NCBI RefSeq assembly: GCF_002407245.1 | Contig: NZ_CP010681.1 | Location: forward strand, 3,543,182-3,607,181 | Origin: Phaeobacter piscinae | GTDB lineage: Bacteria > Pseudomonadota > Alphaproteobacteria > Rhodobacterales > Rhodobacteraceae | Direction: 5' to 3' | Length of the DNA: 64,000 bases | Part shown: positions 26,585 to 36,182 of the stretch, one piece after another | Layout: every line of letters starts with the position of its first letter | Numbering within the stretch: the first letter of the stretch is position 1 | Notes under the pieces: generated by a model | What the model saw: only the letters and a program-made list of their open reading frames with translations | The model's database searches: none | What the model was told of the DNA's origin: nothing | Translations under genes and position numbers: made by a program

Positions 26585-27739
26585 TCAGGCCGCTGCCGAT
26601 TGTGCTGCGATTTCGACCTCAAAGGCCCATTCGAGCCAGGGCAGCATGGCCTCGATATCCGAGGTCTCAACCGTGCCGCCGCACCAGATGCGCAGGCCGG
26701 CCGGCGCGTCGCGATAGGCGCCGATGTCCAGAGCGATGTCCTCCGTTTCCAGCCGCTTGGCGATTGCCTTGGCAAATCCAGCGCCGTCCTGAATGCGGGG
26801 ATCGGTGAACTTCAGGCAGACTGAGGTGTTTGACCGTGTCGCGACATCCGTTGCCAGATTGGCGATCCAGGGGCGGTTGGCACAAAAGTTGAAGATCGCC
26901 TGGGCATTTGCGTCCGCGCGCGCCTTCAACCCTCCCAGACCACCAACAGACCGCGCCCAGTCCAGCGCCAGCAGGTAATCCTCAACCGCCAGCATGGACG
27001 GTGTATTGATCGTCGCCCCCTTGAAGATACCGTCGATCAGCTTGCCGCCTTTGGTCAGACGGAAGATCTTCGGCAGGGGCCAGGCTGGGGTGTAGCTCTC
27101 CAGTCGCTCCACGGCGCGCGGGGACAGGATGATCATGCCATGTGCGGCCTCACCGCCCAGAACTTTCTGCCAGGAGAAGGTGGTCACATCCAGTTTGTCC
27201 CACGGCAGATCCTGCGCGAAGGCGGCAGAGGTCGCATCGCAGATGGTCAGCCCTGCACGATCTGCTGGGATCCAGTCGCCATTGGGAACCCGTACGCCGG
27301 AGGTGGTGCCGTTCCAGGTGAAAACGACGTCATTGTTGAAATCGACAGAGGCCAGATCGACCAGCTCGCCGTAGTCGGCAGTCTTCACAACCGCGTCCAG
27401 TTTCAGCTGTTTGACAACATCCGTAACCCAGCCCGCGCCAAAGCTTTCCCAAGCCAGCATCTCCGCGCCGCGTGCGCCCAGCAGGTTCCACATCGCCATC
27501 TCGACCGCACCAGTGTCCGAAGCGGGCACAATGCCGATCTTGTAGTCAGCGGGTACGCCAAGGATTTCGCGCGTGCCTTCAATCGCGGCGAGCAGCTTGT
27601 CCTTACCAACGGCAGAACGGTGGCTGCGGCCCAAGGGCGCGCCTGCGAGTTTGGTCAGATCAAATGCGGGGGGTTTGGCGCAGGGGCCAGAAGAAAAACG
27701 CGGATTACCCGGCCGCGTTGCCGGTTGTTCAATAGCCAT
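26585..27739 (-). CDS. serC: Phosphoserine aminotransferase
   Basis: 384 residues from the ATG at 27739 (AAGGA just upstream); upstream open codons to 27823 look non-coding. Fold-type I aminotransferase of the alphaproteobacterial SerC type: [13 protein letters not shown] at the N-terminus, and PLP-binding Lys192 in [16 protein letters not shown]. It converts 3-phosphohydroxypyruvate and glutamate to phosphoserine and 2-oxoglutarate. serB is divergent, 291 bases away, and serA follows downstream, so the three enzymes of the pathway are together. Confidence 0.97.
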   Translation of the reverse strand: MAIEQPATRPGNPRFSSGPCAKPPAFDLTKLAGAPLGRSHRSAVGKDKLLAAIEGTREILGVPADYKIGIVPASDTGAVEMAMWNLLGARGAEMLAWESFGAGWVTDVVKQLKLDAVVKTADYGELVDLASVDFNNDVVFTWNGTTSGVRVPNGDWIPADRAGLTICDATSAAFAQDLPWDKLDVTTFSWQKVLGGEAAHGMIILSPRAVERLESYTPAWPLPKIFRLTKGGKLIDGIFKGATINTPSMLAVEDYLLALDWARSVGGLGGLKARADANAQAIFNFCANRPWIANLATDVATRSNTSVCLKFTDPRIQDGAGFAKAIAKRLETEDIALDIGAYRDAPAGLRIWCGGTVETSDIEAMLPWLEWAFEVEIAAQSAAA

Positions 27740-28030
27740 TACTGCTATCCTTCCAGATAAGCGCCTCTCGTTGGGGAGAGGTGTCCCACAGATAGGGCTA
27801 GTGGCTGAAATCCGACCCGGCAACAGGAAAAGCGACAGATAGCGGCCATTTTGGGATCATTCACGACCTGTTGTGACGCCTTTCGGAAACAGATGTATCC
27901 TAGGGCGGCAGGCTGCTGTGATGTGCGACGCTGGCAGCACAGTTCTAGCATCGAGGTGGATTCGAGGGCTTGGCTACAGCGGGCGTGCGGGCGTATGACG
28001 GGCGCAACCCCGCCCAAATGGAGCCTGCCG

Positions 28031-28906
28031 ATGTTTGTTGCCACCCTGCTTTGCAATCCGGAAAACCCCTGCCTTGCGCCTGCGCTTGTCGACTCTCTGC
28101 GCAATGCCTGGGGTGGCGGGGACGCGCAGTGGCTGGCACCCGATATTGCTGCGGAGTTCTCTTTGGAGCGGTTGCCGGACAACCAATGGGAGGTCTGGGC
28201 CGATCTGCAGGATCTTGGCGTTGATCTGGTGGTTCAGCCAAGGGAGGGGCGTCGCAAGAAGATGCTGCTGGCCGATATGGACAGCACCATGATCCAACAG
28301 GAATGTATCGACGAGCTGGCTGAGGAGGCGGGTGTTGGCCCTCGTGTTAAGGAGATCACCGCTCGTGCAATGAATGGTGAGCTGGATTTCGACAGTGCTC
28401 TTCGGGAGCGCGTGGCGCTGCTGAAAGGGCTGCCTGTCGAAGTGATTGCTCAGGTTCTGGATCGTCGCATCACCTTGATGCCTGGTGGGCCCGCGCTGCT
28501 GGCTACCATGAAGGCTGACGGGGCCTATGCGGCGCTGGTGTCCGGTGGGTTCACCGCCTTTACCTCACGGGTGGCAGAGCAGCTGGGATTCGATGAGAAC
28601 CGTGCCAATACGTTGCTGGTCGCCGATGGGTTGCTCACTGGCGAGGTTGGTATGCCGATTCTGGGGCGCGCTGCCAAGGTTGAGGCGCTGGAACAGATCA
28701 CCGCCCGCCTCGGGTTGAGCGAGGCGGATGTCATGGCGGTCGGTGACGGGGCCAATGATCTCGGCATGTTGGGCCGGGCAGGTGCAGGGGTTGCTTTGCA
28801 CGCCAAACCACCCGTGGCCGCAGAATGTGATCTCCGCATAAACCACGGGGATCTGACTGCGCTGCTTTTTCTTCAGGGGTATGCCCTGACTGATTTCAAG
28901 GGCTGA
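28031..28906 (+). CDS. serB: Phosphoserine phosphatase SerB
   Basis: 291 residues from the ATG at 28031 with GGAG upstream; 60 open upstream codons look non-coding. Residues 1-70 are a degenerate ACT-like N-terminal domain. The HAD core has motif I LLADMDSTMIQQE with nucleophile Asp82 and acid Asp84, motif II VSGGFTAFT and motif IV VGDGANDLGML. It releases serine from phosphoserine, the last step of the pathway begun by serA. It is divergent from serC and is followed 4 bases later by the permease gene. Confidence 0.96.
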   Translation: MFVATLLCNPENPCLAPALVDSLRNAWGGGDAQWLAPDIAAEFSLERLPDNQWEVWADLQDLGVDLVVQPREGRRKKMLLADMDSTMIQQECIDELAEEAGVGPRVKEITARAMNGELDFDSALRERVALLKGLPVEVIAQVLDRRITLMPGGPALLATMKADGAYAALVSGGFTAFTSRVAEQLGFDENRANTLLVADGLLTGEVGMPILGRAAKVEALEQITARLGLSEADVMAVGDGANDLGMLGRAGAGVALHAKPPVAAECDLRINHGDLTALLFLQGYALTDFKG

Positions 28907-28910
28907 TTTT

Positions 28911-29669
28911 ATGTTCGAAGTGGGGTTTGATCTCCTGCTGCTGTTGATGGCAGCGGGGTTTGCGGCTGGGTTTATTGATGCGGTTGCGGGCGGTGGAGGG
29001 CTGATCACGGTGCCTGTGTTGTTGCTGGCCGGTGCCAATCCCATTACCGCTTTGGCGACCAACAAGATTCAAGGGTTGTTCGGAGCCGCCACCGCGGCGA
29101 TCAGCTATTCCCGCGGCGGTCATGTTGACCTGCGGGCGCAGGCCGGGTCGGCGCTGATCGCGGGCCTTGCCTCAATCTGCGGCGCGCTGTTGATATCCGT
29201 TCTGCCGACAACCTGGATCCGATGGATCCTGCCGTTATTGCTAATTGGGATCGCGGTATTCTTTGCCACCAAAAAGGGGCTGGATGACAGCGACCGGGCA
29301 CGGCGTCTTTCGCCGACGCTGTTTGCAGTCACAATCGTGCCGCTCTGCGGGCTCTATGACGGTCTTCTGGGGCCTGGGGCTGGCAGTTTCTACATGCTTG
29401 GCTTTGTGTCGCTGGCCGGTTTCGGCATCTTGCGGGCGACCGCACATACGAAGCTGCTGAATTTTGCGTCCAACGCTGGCGCGCTTCTGGCCTTTGCCTT
29501 TGTTGCGACCCCTTGGTGGGGTGTGGGGCTGGCCATGGGTGCTGCGCAGATTGCCGGTGCCCGCGTGGGCGCGGGGATGGCGCAGAAACAGGGTGCACGG
29601 ATGATCAAACCGTTGCTGGTGGTGACGTCGGTCGTACTGGCGTTGCGGCTTTTGTGGGACATGCTGTGA
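28911..29669 (+). CDS. TauE/SafE (TSUP) family membrane permease
   Basis: 252 residues with about eight hydrophobic segments and the family's glycine-rich motifs: AAGFAAGFIDAVAGGGGLITVP near the N-terminus and a second-half repeat LCGLYDGLLGPGAGSFYMLGF. TSUP proteins move sulfite, sulfoacetate or other organic anions across the inner membrane, commonly as exporters. The substrate here is unknown; it starts 4 bases after serB and is probably co-transcribed. Confidence 0.88.
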   Translation: MFEVGFDLLLLLMAAGFAAGFIDAVAGGGGLITVPVLLLAGANPITALATNKIQGLFGAATAAISYSRGGHVDLRAQAGSALIAGLASICGALLISVLPTTWIRWILPLLLIGIAVFFATKKGLDDSDRARRLSPTLFAVTIVPLCGLYDGLLGPGAGSFYMLGFVSLAGFGILRATAHTKLLNFASNAGALLAFAFVATPWWGVGLAMGAAQIAGARVGAGMAQKQGARMIKPLLVVTSVVLALRLLWDML

Positions 29670-29741
29670 CCCTCTGAGTTTCTAAGCAGCGCCAATGTCT
29701 TGTCCGGGTGACGGTTCGTTTTAAATTTAACCTATCTATTA

Positions 29742-29759
29742 ATTAACTGATGTGTTAAT
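29742..29759. promoter_or_regulatory. Candidate ArsR-family operator
   Basis: ATTAAC (29742-29747) and GTTAAT (29754-29759) form a perfect inverted repeat with a 6-base spacer, ending 9 bases before the regulator ATG. AT-rich dyads in this position are typical of ArsR/SmtB autoregulation. Confidence 0.55.
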
Positions 29760-29768
29760 GTAATCAAC

Positions 29769-30089
29769 ATGACACCTCTGCTCAAATCCTTTTCCGCGCT
29801 GTCTGACGGCACCCGTATGGCCATCGTTGAACAGTTGATGGAACACGGCGAATTGCCCGCTGGGGATCTTGTGCGCGGATCGGGCATCACGGCGCCGGCA
29901 GTCTCCCGGCATCTCAAGGTCCTGCGCGAGGCGGGACTGGTGGCGCAGCGTGCCGATGGAACGCGCCGCTTGTACTCTGCGCGACCGGAGGGGCTGAAGT
30001 TGATCGCGGATTGGACCATGTCGCGCCAGTCGTTCTGGCAAAACAGCCTTGACCGGCTGGAGGCGGCGTTAAGGGAGGAAATAGAATGA
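29769..30089 (+). CDS. ArsR-family transcriptional regulator (non-metal type)
   Basis: 106 residues, one winged-helix domain: LLKSFSALSDGTRMAIVEQL for the first helices, GITAPAVSRHLKVLREAGLV (~42-61) as the recognition helix, then the wing RADGTRRLYSARPEGL. The ELCVC metal-binding box of ArsR/SmtB is absent, so it probably does not sense metals. Its stop overlaps the next start by 4 bases. Autoregulators of this type usually pair with an SRPBCC gene, as here. Confidence 0.9.
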   Translation: MTPLLKSFSALSDGTRMAIVEQLMEHGELPAGDLVRGSGITAPAVSRHLKVLREAGLVAQRADGTRRLYSARPEGLKLIADWTMSRQSFWQNSLDRLEAALREEIE

Positions 30090-30514
30090 CAGATCTGCGA
30101 TTGGAGCGCGATTTTTCCGTGTCACCGGAGCGCCTGTTTGCCTGGATCAGCGACACCGAAAAGCTGCTGCAATGGTGGGGGCCAGAGGGGATGACCGTGC
30201 CCGAATACACACTGAATTTTCATCAGGAGGGGCCGTGGTCCACGGTCATGACCAATGCGGATGGGGATCGCTACCATGTGTCCGGCGTGGTCACCCATGT
30301 CCGGCCGCCGCAATCAATCGGGTTTACCTGGGGGTGGCACGATGAGACCGGCGCGCGGGGACACGAAAGCCATGTGACCCTGACCGTTGAGGCTGTCGCG
30401 ACCGGCGCCCGCCTCGTCATCGACCATCGCGATCTGGACAGTTCCGAACAGGCCGCAGGTCATCGAAAAGGCTGGGAATCAACCCTGCGCAAACTGGCGT
30501 CCAAGATCCAGTAG
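30086..30514 (+). CDS. SRPBCC (AHSA1-like) domain protein
   Basis: 142 residues. Typical pattern LERDFSVSPERLFAWISDTEKLLQWWGPEGM at the start, GPWSTVMTNADGDRYHVSGV in the middle, and IDHRDLDSSEQAAGHRKGWESTLRKLA at the C-terminal helix. This is the Bet v 1-like fold with a hydrophobic pocket; no catalytic function can be assigned. It is translationally coupled to the ArsR regulator and followed 64 bases later by a YCII-like gene. Confidence 0.88.
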   Translation: MTDLRLERDFSVSPERLFAWISDTEKLLQWWGPEGMTVPEYTLNFHQEGPWSTVMTNADGDRYHVSGVVTHVRPPQSIGFTWGWHDETGARGHESHVTLTVEAVATGARLVIDHRDLDSSEQAAGHRKGWESTLRKLASKIQ

Positions 30515-30578
30515 GTCTGGCAGGTGCAGGCAGCTGCGAGTGATTTTAACGAAGACCCAAACGGGAGAGGAGTACCCA

Positions 30579-30893
30579 ATGCCACAGTTCATTTTTGCGT
30601 ATCACGGCGGCAAGACACCGGACACACCTGAGGAGGGCGCCAAGGTTATGGACGCTTGGAAAAGCTGGATGGGAGAAATGGGCGATGCGCTTGTCGTGCC
30701 GGGCAATCCTGTCGGCATGTCCAAGACGGTTCAGCATTCTGGGGTCGAGGATAATGGCGGTGCCAATCCGCTTTCCGGCTATTCTGTGGTCGAGGCGGTC
30801 GATATCGACGCCGCCTGCAAAATGGCAAATGGTTGCCCGATGGTCGCCAGCGGCGACGGCTCAGTCGAGGTGGCCGAAATCATCGAAATGTAG
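30579..30893 (+). CDS. YCII-related (DGPF-type) small protein
   Basis: 104 residues from the ATG at 30579 with GGAGAGGAG upstream. It begins PQFIFAYHGGKTPDTPEEGAKV and contains YSVVEAVDIDAACKMANGCP and a C-terminal SVEVAEIIEM strand, as in YCII/DGPF-domain dimeric ferredoxin-like proteins. Function is unknown. Third gene of the ArsR-SRPBCC-YCII group; this combination recurs widely in proteobacteria. Confidence 0.85.
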   Translation: MPQFIFAYHGGKTPDTPEEGAKVMDAWKSWMGEMGDALVVPGNPVGMSKTVQHSGVEDNGGANPLSGYSVVEAVDIDAACKMANGCPMVASGDGSVEVAEIIEM

Positions 30894-30914
30894 GGACAGA
30901 CTGTTGTCTTGAGC

Positions 30915-30948
30915 ATCGCCCCGGGCGCCATGTGGCTGCCGGGGCGAT
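30915..30948 (+). terminator. Bidirectional hairpin between the YCII gene and the asparaginase gene
   Basis: ATCGCCCCGG (30915-30924) pairs perfectly with CCGGGGCGAT (30939-30948) between convergent genes. T-runs are short, so it may end transcription from either side only partly. Confidence 0.7.
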
Positions 30949-30954
30949 TTGCAT

Positions 30955-31953
30955 TCAGAACATCATTTCGGCGGATGGCCGGATGGAACCGCAATCGATA
31001 CCGCGACGATTGATCAGCGGGGCATTCCGGTACTTCAGCGTTGCTGGATGATCCGCGTCCAGAACACCCAGCCCCACCAGGATGCTTGCAATGGCGCATT
31101 CGCTGGCGCGGGTGGCCCCATCCGTGATCTTGAGCGCGACGCCCAGTTTCTGCTCCGGCAGGATCGCGATGAACACCGCTTCGGCCCCGGTTTTGATAGC
31201 AACCTTGCCACCCATAGCGCGCATCAGATTGGTACAGGCACGGGTTTCCCCGGCCACCAGCTCCGGGTGGGCCATCATTGCGCTCACCAACTGCTGTGCA
31301 GCGTCAGCGTCGCGGTCAGAGCGGTCAGACGCGGCGGCGAACCAGGCCATCGCGCGGGCCAAACCCTTTACGGAGGTTGCGAAATTCGGGGCCGAGCATC
31401 CGTCGATACCGTAGCCGGGGCTAACCTCTTCCGTCACCTGTTCAAAGGCGCTGCGGCAGGCTTGCTGTACCGGGTGATCAATCTCGACATACTCCGGTCC
31501 GGCGCCCAGATGCTGCGACAATGTCAAAAAACCCGCGTGTTTGCCGGAGCAGTTATTATGTACCTGGCAGGGGCTGGTGTCTGTTTTGATCAGCGCATTG
31601 CGGGCAGGAATATCGTCGGGCAGCTGCGGGCCGCAGCGAAAATCATGATCGGTCATAGAGAGCTGATCCAGCCAGGCGTTGACGCGGCTTGTGTGGATCT
31701 CGGCCCCATTGTGAGAGGCGCAGGCCAGGGCCAGCTGTTCAGACGTCAGCCCGTATTTTGCAGCAGCACCGGATGTGATCAGCGGCAAGGCCTGGATCAT
31801 CTTGGCCGAGCTGCGGGGGTAAATCACCGCATCAGGATCGCCCCAGCTGCGCACAATCTCGCCTTTGGCGTTACAGACCACGGCATGGCCCAGGTGGAGG
31901 CTTTCCAGGAGCGGACCGCGCCATACTTCGGTCATTGGTACGGGGTTGGTCAT
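30955..31953 (-). CDS. Asparaginase II (AnsA/rhizobial-type, PF06089)
   Basis: 332 residues from the ATG at 31953, with AGGAAAGG upstream. Family marks: TEVWRGPLLESLHLGHAVV at the start, YPRSSAKMIQALPLI with the SSAK motif, NNCSGKHAGFL, and VSPGYGIDGCSAPNFATS with conserved Cys and Asp. These belong to the small asparaginase family that includes the Rhizobium etli thermolabile enzyme, distinct from E. coli AnsA/AnsB. It hydrolyses asparagine to aspartate and ammonia, probably in the cytoplasm as no signal peptide is seen. Confidence 0.87.
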   Translation of the reverse strand: MTNPVPMTEVWRGPLLESLHLGHAVVCNAKGEIVRSWGDPDAVIYPRSSAKMIQALPLITSGAAAKYGLTSEQLALACASHNGAEIHTSRVNAWLDQLSMTDHDFRCGPQLPDDIPARNALIKTDTSPCQVHNNCSGKHAGFLTLSQHLGAGPEYVEIDHPVQQACRSAFEQVTEEVSPGYGIDGCSAPNFATSVKGLARAMAWFAAASDRSDRDADAAQQLVSAMMAHPELVAGETRACTNLMRAMGGKVAIKTGAEAVFIAILPEQKLGVALKITDGATRASECAIASILVGLGVLDADHPATLKYRNAPLINRRGIDCGSIRPSAEMMF

Positions 31954-32126
31954 CACAAAACGCCTTTCCTGTTGGCAATTTCCCGCCAAAACGGGCTTTC
32001 ACACGTGGCGATAGTTACGATAGTGTGTATGAGTACACAAGCGAGGGGATCGGGACCAGACGGCGAAGGCAACGCCGCATGTCCTCTGGCTTATTTGAGG
32101 TAAAGACAGTCTTGGAGTTGGGACAA

Positions 32127-32657
32127 ATGACATCAAAACTCGTCCGCTGCATCGCGGGCCTGTGTCTGGCCGCAATGGCCACCAGCGCATCCGCACAGCA
32201 GGCAGAATCTGACAATCGCGTTGCGAGCAATGTCGACTGGAGCGTGTTCCAAGGCGAAAGCCCCAAGGAATGCTGGGGTGTCTCTGCGCCCAAGGAAACC
32301 GTGAACACCCGCGACGGGCGGGTCAAAGCGGTGCGCCGCGGCAAAATCCAGTTGTTTGTTTTCTATCGGCCCGAAACCGGCGACAAGGGGCAGGTGACCT
32401 TTACCGGCGGGTATCCTTTTGCTCCGGGATCGACTGTGAACCTTGCTGTGGGCGACACAGAGTTTGAATTGTTTACCGAAGGCGAATGGGCCTGGCCTGC
32501 CACCGCTGCGGATGACGCGAAGATCATCACCGCCATGAAGCGGGGCGCCAAGGCTGTGCTGACGGCGCGATCTGCCCGCGGCACGCAGACGAAAGATACC
32601 TTCTCGCTTCTGGGCTTTACCGCCGCGGTCGAAGACGCAGAAAAGCGCTGTAACTGA
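32127..32657 (+). CDS. IalB-like (invasion-associated locus B family) periplasmic protein
   Basis: 176 residues from the ATG at 32127 (GGAG upstream). A clear signal peptide is present (KLVRCIAGLCLAAMATSASAQ, cleavage near residue 24). The mature part has the IalB pattern: WSVF...ECWGVSAP, GKIQLFVFYRPE, VNLAVGDTEFELFTEGEWAWP, and a final Cys (EKRCN) that may pair with the Cys in ECWG. Despite the name, homologues are common in free-living alphaproteobacteria and their role is unknown. A terminator follows. Confidence 0.82.
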   Translation: MTSKLVRCIAGLCLAAMATSASAQQAESDNRVASNVDWSVFQGESPKECWGVSAPKETVNTRDGRVKAVRRGKIQLFVFYRPETGDKGQVTFTGGYPFAPGSTVNLAVGDTEFELFTEGEWAWPATAADDAKIITAMKRGAKAVLTARSARGTQTKDTFSLLGFTAAVEDAEKRCN

Positions 32658-32700
32658 GGGCATCCGGTCATCGTTCCGGTGCCTCCATCAAACGCTTAGA

Positions 32701-32725
32701 AACCCCGGCCTTCGCCCGGGGTTTT
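32701..32725 (+). terminator. Intrinsic terminator after the IalB-like gene
   Basis: ACCCCGG (32702-32708) pairs with CCGGGGT (32716-32722) around a 7-base loop, followed by TTTT. Confidence 0.85.
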
Positions 32726-32783
32726 GTGTTTGCACCACCAGAATGTCACTTCGGTTAGGCGACGACAAAAGGACAGTCACATC

Positions 32784-33167
32784 ATGAGAAAGTACCTGCT
32801 TTCCGCCCTTCTTGCTCTGCCGCTGCCCGCCCTTGCGGATCCCGCAATGGAATGCAGTGACACCGGTTCTCAGATTGCGTTGCGCGACTGCTTGAAGGGT
32901 GATCAGATTCGCGCAAACGCCGCTCTGTCGCAGGCGCTTGGCTATGCCCGTGAGGCGGCCGCCGATCTGGACGACACGACAGGGCGCCAAAGTGCTGGCC
33001 CGGCGTTGGAGGCTGCGCAACAGTCGTGGGAGGCGTTTCGCGATGCGCATTGCGACTTTGTTGGCGCGACCTTCGGCGGAGGTTCCGGTACCGGTATCGC
33101 CATTCTGTCCTGCCGTATCAGCCTGACACGGGGGCGGGTTGAGGCGCTGATGGACCACGCAGGATAG
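32784..33167 (+). CDS. LprI-like (DUF1311) secreted protein
   Basis: 127 residues from the ATG at 32784. Signal peptide KYLLSALLALPLPALADP (cleavage after ~18). The mature part has four Cys (ECSD, LRDCLKGD, HCDFVGATFGGGSG, LSCRISLTRGR), a family pattern seen in DUF1311/LprI lysozyme-inhibitor-like proteins, with AAQQSWEAFRDAHC as its most typical helix. Periplasmic or secreted. Lysozyme inhibition is known for only a few members and is not implied here. Confidence 0.8.
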   Translation: MRKYLLSALLALPLPALADPAMECSDTGSQIALRDCLKGDQIRANAALSQALGYAREAAADLDDTTGRQSAGPALEAAQQSWEAFRDAHCDFVGATFGGGSGTGIAILSCRISLTRGRVEALMDHAG

Positions 33168-33262
33168 CGGGCGGAAAAGGTCAATCTGCAGGATTCCTTT
33201 TGATCTTTGTTGAGAATCCTATATAGAGCCGCATCCACCCAAACAGACCGAGTCTTTTTGCC

Positions 33263-34447
33263 ATGACCGCCAATGCGCCGATCACCCAAGACGTCCTGAC
33301 CCTGCCCCGCAAACTGCCAGAGGGCGGCAAGATCAATCTTGTGGGCCTAACCCGCGACCAGTTGCGCGACACACTGATTGCGCATGGCACGCCGGAAAAG
33401 CAGGCCAAAATGCGGGTGGGGCAGATCTGGCAGTGGATCTATCAATGGGGCAAACGCGACTTTGCCGAGATGACCAACCTTGCCAAAGCGTATCGCGCGG
33501 AACTGGATGAGCAATTCGAGATTGCGATCCCAGAGGTGGTGAGCAAGCAGGTCTCGACCGATGGCACGCGCAAATACCTGGTGCGGATTGCTGGCGGTCA
33601 CGAGGTGGAGGTTGTCTATATCCCGGAGGAAGGGCGCGGGACGCTCTGCATTTCCTCGCAAGTGGGCTGCACCCTGACCTGTTCCTTCTGCCACACCGGC
33701 ACGCAGAAGCTGGTCCGCAACCTGACGTCCGCTGAAATCGTTGGCCAGATCATGATGGCGCGTGACGATCTGGACGAATGGCCTGTGCCCGGCGCGCCCA
33801 AGGATGAGACACGTCTGTTGTCGAACATCGTGCTGATGGGCATGGGTGAGCCACTCTATAATTTTGAAAACGTACGCGATGCGATGAAGATTGCGATGGA
33901 CCCTGAAGGGATCAGCCTGTCGCGCCGTCGCATTACCCTCTCGACCTCAGGCGTGGTGCCGGAAATTGCCCGCACAGCTGAAGAAATCGGCTGCCTGCTG
34001 GCAGTCTCCTTCCATGCCACAACTGATGAGGTGCGCGACAAGCTGGTGCCGATTAACAAACGTTGGAACATCGAGGCACTTCTGGAGGCGCTGCGCGCGT
34101 ACCCCCGTCTAACCAATTCGGAGCGGATCACCTTTGAATATGTGATGCTGAATGGTGTGAACGATAGCGACGAAGACGCCCACCGCCTGGTCGAATTGAT
34201 CGAGGGGATTCCGGCGAAGGTGAACCTTATCCCATTCAATGAATGGCCCGGCTCACCCTATACGCGGTCATCAAACAACCGCATCCATGCGTTCGCGAAC
34301 ATCATTTATCAGGCCGGCTATGCCTCGCCGATCCGTACCCCGCGTGGTGAAGACATTCTGGCGGCCTGTGGCCAGTTGAAATCCGCCACTGAGCGTGCGC
34401 GCAAGAGCCGTAAACAGATTGAGGCCGAGGCGGGACTCAACCCCTGA
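33263..34447 (+). CDS. rlmN: 23S rRNA/tRNA A2503/A37 methyltransferase RlmN
   Basis: 394 residues. Radical-SAM CxxxCxxC motif CTLTCSFC (~136-143), preceded by [12 protein letters not shown], and the second conserved Cys in ILAACGQL near the C-terminus that forms the methyl-Cys intermediate. An N-terminal HhH-like region ([21 protein letters not shown]) binds RNA. RlmN makes C2-methyladenosine in 23S rRNA and in some tRNAs. It has its own upstream region and converges on the metalloprotease gene. Confidence 0.96.
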   Translation: MTANAPITQDVLTLPRKLPEGGKINLVGLTRDQLRDTLIAHGTPEKQAKMRVGQIWQWIYQWGKRDFAEMTNLAKAYRAELDEQFEIAIPEVVSKQVSTDGTRKYLVRIAGGHEVEVVYIPEEGRGTLCISSQVGCTLTCSFCHTGTQKLVRNLTSAEIVGQIMMARDDLDEWPVPGAPKDETRLLSNIVLMGMGEPLYNFENVRDAMKIAMDPEGISLSRRRITLSTSGVVPEIARTAEEIGCLLAVSFHATTDEVRDKLVPINKRWNIEALLEALRAYPRLTNSERITFEYVMLNGVNDSDEDAHRLVELIEGIPAKVNLIPFNEWPGSPYTRSSNNRIHAFANIIYQAGYASPIRTPRGEDILAACGQLKSATERARKSRKQIEAEAGLNP

Positions 34448-34477
34448 CCTCGACCTCCAGGCAGGTCCCCGGCTGCC

Positions 34478-35719
34478 TCAACTGAATATGAAATCCGATC
34501 CCGTTAGGGGGTCGGAGTAATTGGTCAGCTCCAGCTCAAACCAATTGGAATAGGAGATGGTGGTGGTGCCGTTGTCTTCTGAGATGTCCAGCTGTTCCAA
34601 TCTGGTCAACCAAACACCCGACAGATCAATCACATCAGCGCCCCGGCCGAAGTCGGTGATCCGGTTGGTGTCGAAGGCATCAGACTGATCAAAAACAAAT
34701 GTATCCGCACCGGTACCACCGGTCAGGGTATCACTGCCGTCACCTCCCACCAGGGTGTCGCGACCAACACCACCCAGCAGGTGATCGTTGCCGGATCCGC
34801 CGTGCAGCATGTCGTGTCCGCGATTGCCGTAGAGGACATCATTGTCGCTACCACCGGAATAGGCGTCGCCCGTGGTGCCGCCGATCAGAAGGTCGGCGCC
34901 ATTGCCCCCGAATAGGCGATCCTCCCCCAAGCCACCAATCATCGTGTCGCGCCCATCCGCGCCACGTAGTGTGTCATCTGCTTCGCGGCCCTGAACGTGG
35001 TCATGGCCGCCCTTGGCATTAATGGTGGTGTTTTGGTCGGTGCCGATCACCGTTTCGGAAGCATTCGTGCTGCGAATGATGATCGGGTCGCTTCCGCCGC
35101 CCAATATTTCCCAACCCGCAAAGCTATCGGAACTGCCATAGAGATGCTGCATTGCCTGAACATCGAATGTACCCAAGTCGGTCACATAGGCAGGGCTATG
35201 ATTGTAGGTCATTACGGTGTTCGCGGGCGTATCCGCGTGGTGATTCAATGTCAGACCACCGTCATGAGAGTGTTGCAGCCCGAGAGCATGACCTATTTCA
35301 TGCAACACCGTGACATAGCCATAAGTGCCTTTTGTCATGACATCCGTATCAACGGTCAGGTCACCCCTGCCGGTGAAGCCATTTCCGGACATTGCGATAT
35401 TGGCCCAGCCACCAGCACTGCTGCCGGTTGTGCCAAACGCATTGATCATGCCCCGTCCGTCGACTTCTATGAACCGGACGCCTGAGATGTCTTCGTAGAG
35501 AGAAAGCCCTTCGCGAAAAATATCGCGCTGGTCCTCGTCAAATGACCAGTACTCCGTCGCGCCATAAGGATCACTGACTGCAGGATCTGCAAGGCTGCCG
35601 GTCTCTGTGAAACTATATGTGATGATTGCCTGCGTCCCGAGGTCTGCAGGGGCGTTCCAGCGAAAATGATCACCATCAAGATAGTATAGCAGCGCTGAAT
35701 AATCCGAGACTCTTGGCAT
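34478..35719 (-). CDS. Serralysin-type (M10) metalloprotease with RTX repeats
   Basis: 413 residues from the ATG at 35719 (GGAG 7 bases upstream); the frame is open to a TTG at 35815. Zinc motif [15 protein letters not shown] (~140-154) and Met-turn VMTYN (~169-173) identify an M10B metzincin. At least five glycine-rich nonapeptides follow (~250-345; [33 protein letters not shown]), which bind calcium. There is no signal peptide; such enzymes leave by a type I secretion system reading a C-terminal signal, and no ABC/HlyD gene is nearby. It converges with rlmN. Confidence 0.9.
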   Translation of the reverse strand: MPRVSDYSALLYYLDGDHFRWNAPADLGTQAIITYSFTETGSLADPAVSDPYGATEYWSFDEDQRDIFREGLSLYEDISGVRFIEVDGRGMINAFGTTGSSAGGWANIAMSGNGFTGRGDLTVDTDVMTKGTYGYVTVLHEIGHALGLQHSHDGGLTLNHHADTPANTVMTYNHSPAYVTDLGTFDVQAMQHLYGSSDSFAGWEILGGGSDPIIIRSTNASETVIGTDQNTTINAKGGHDHVQGREADDTLRGADGRDTMIGGLGEDRLFGGNGADLLIGGTTGDAYSGGSDNDVLYGNRGHDMLHGGSGNDHLLGGVGRDTLVGGDGSDTLTGGTGADTFVFDQSDAFDTNRITDFGRGADVIDLSGVWLTRLEQLDISEDNGTTTISYSNWFELELTNYSDPLTGSDFIFS

Positions 35720-36182
35720 GTGACCACTCCACATTGGGTTGCCGTCAATCTCGTCAATGAATGTGGCGCCGATACGCCCAAGATTGGGACTTTTTGCGCA
35801 GTTTTCGGCTCGCAAACGGCCTGAGAGAGGCAGAAATTACTGTTCCACCCCTGATGGTGTCGCTGCTGATCACTTCTCGAAAATGCAGTTGATTCAATGT
35901 AGTATGTCAAAGCTGGAGGGAGGCCTGGCTGCTCCTTTGCATCAACTTTCAGAAAATGACGTTTCTGCGCCGGGAGGTCACATTCAAAACAACCCTCTTA
36001 AAGATCGGAGATCGGACAGCGATTCTGATGGCTCTTGGTATCCGGTTGCCAGGTGGCAATTTCGAACTCACTGAGTTGCAGGTTTGGGTGTCGCCCAGAA
36101 ATTTTCACAATTGCGGTACATTTCCGCCATTTCGGCAGGACAGTTTCCAAATCGTAGACAGTCAATGGAAGGGAAAGAGATC
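35720..36182. other. 463-base divergent region between the metalloprotease and a small-protein gene
   Basis: It should hold promoters in both directions. CAGAAA (35951-35956) and TTTCTG (35963-35968) form a perfect inverted repeat with a 6-base spacer. A plus-strand frame starting at 35956 runs through this area into the next gene but in a different frame, and looks non-coding. No other gene is supported. Confidence 0.45.

Noticed and set aside
32784..33167. A true lysozyme inhibitor assignment for the LprI-like protein
   Set aside because: The DUF1311 pattern is present, but inhibition has been shown for few members, so only the family is named.
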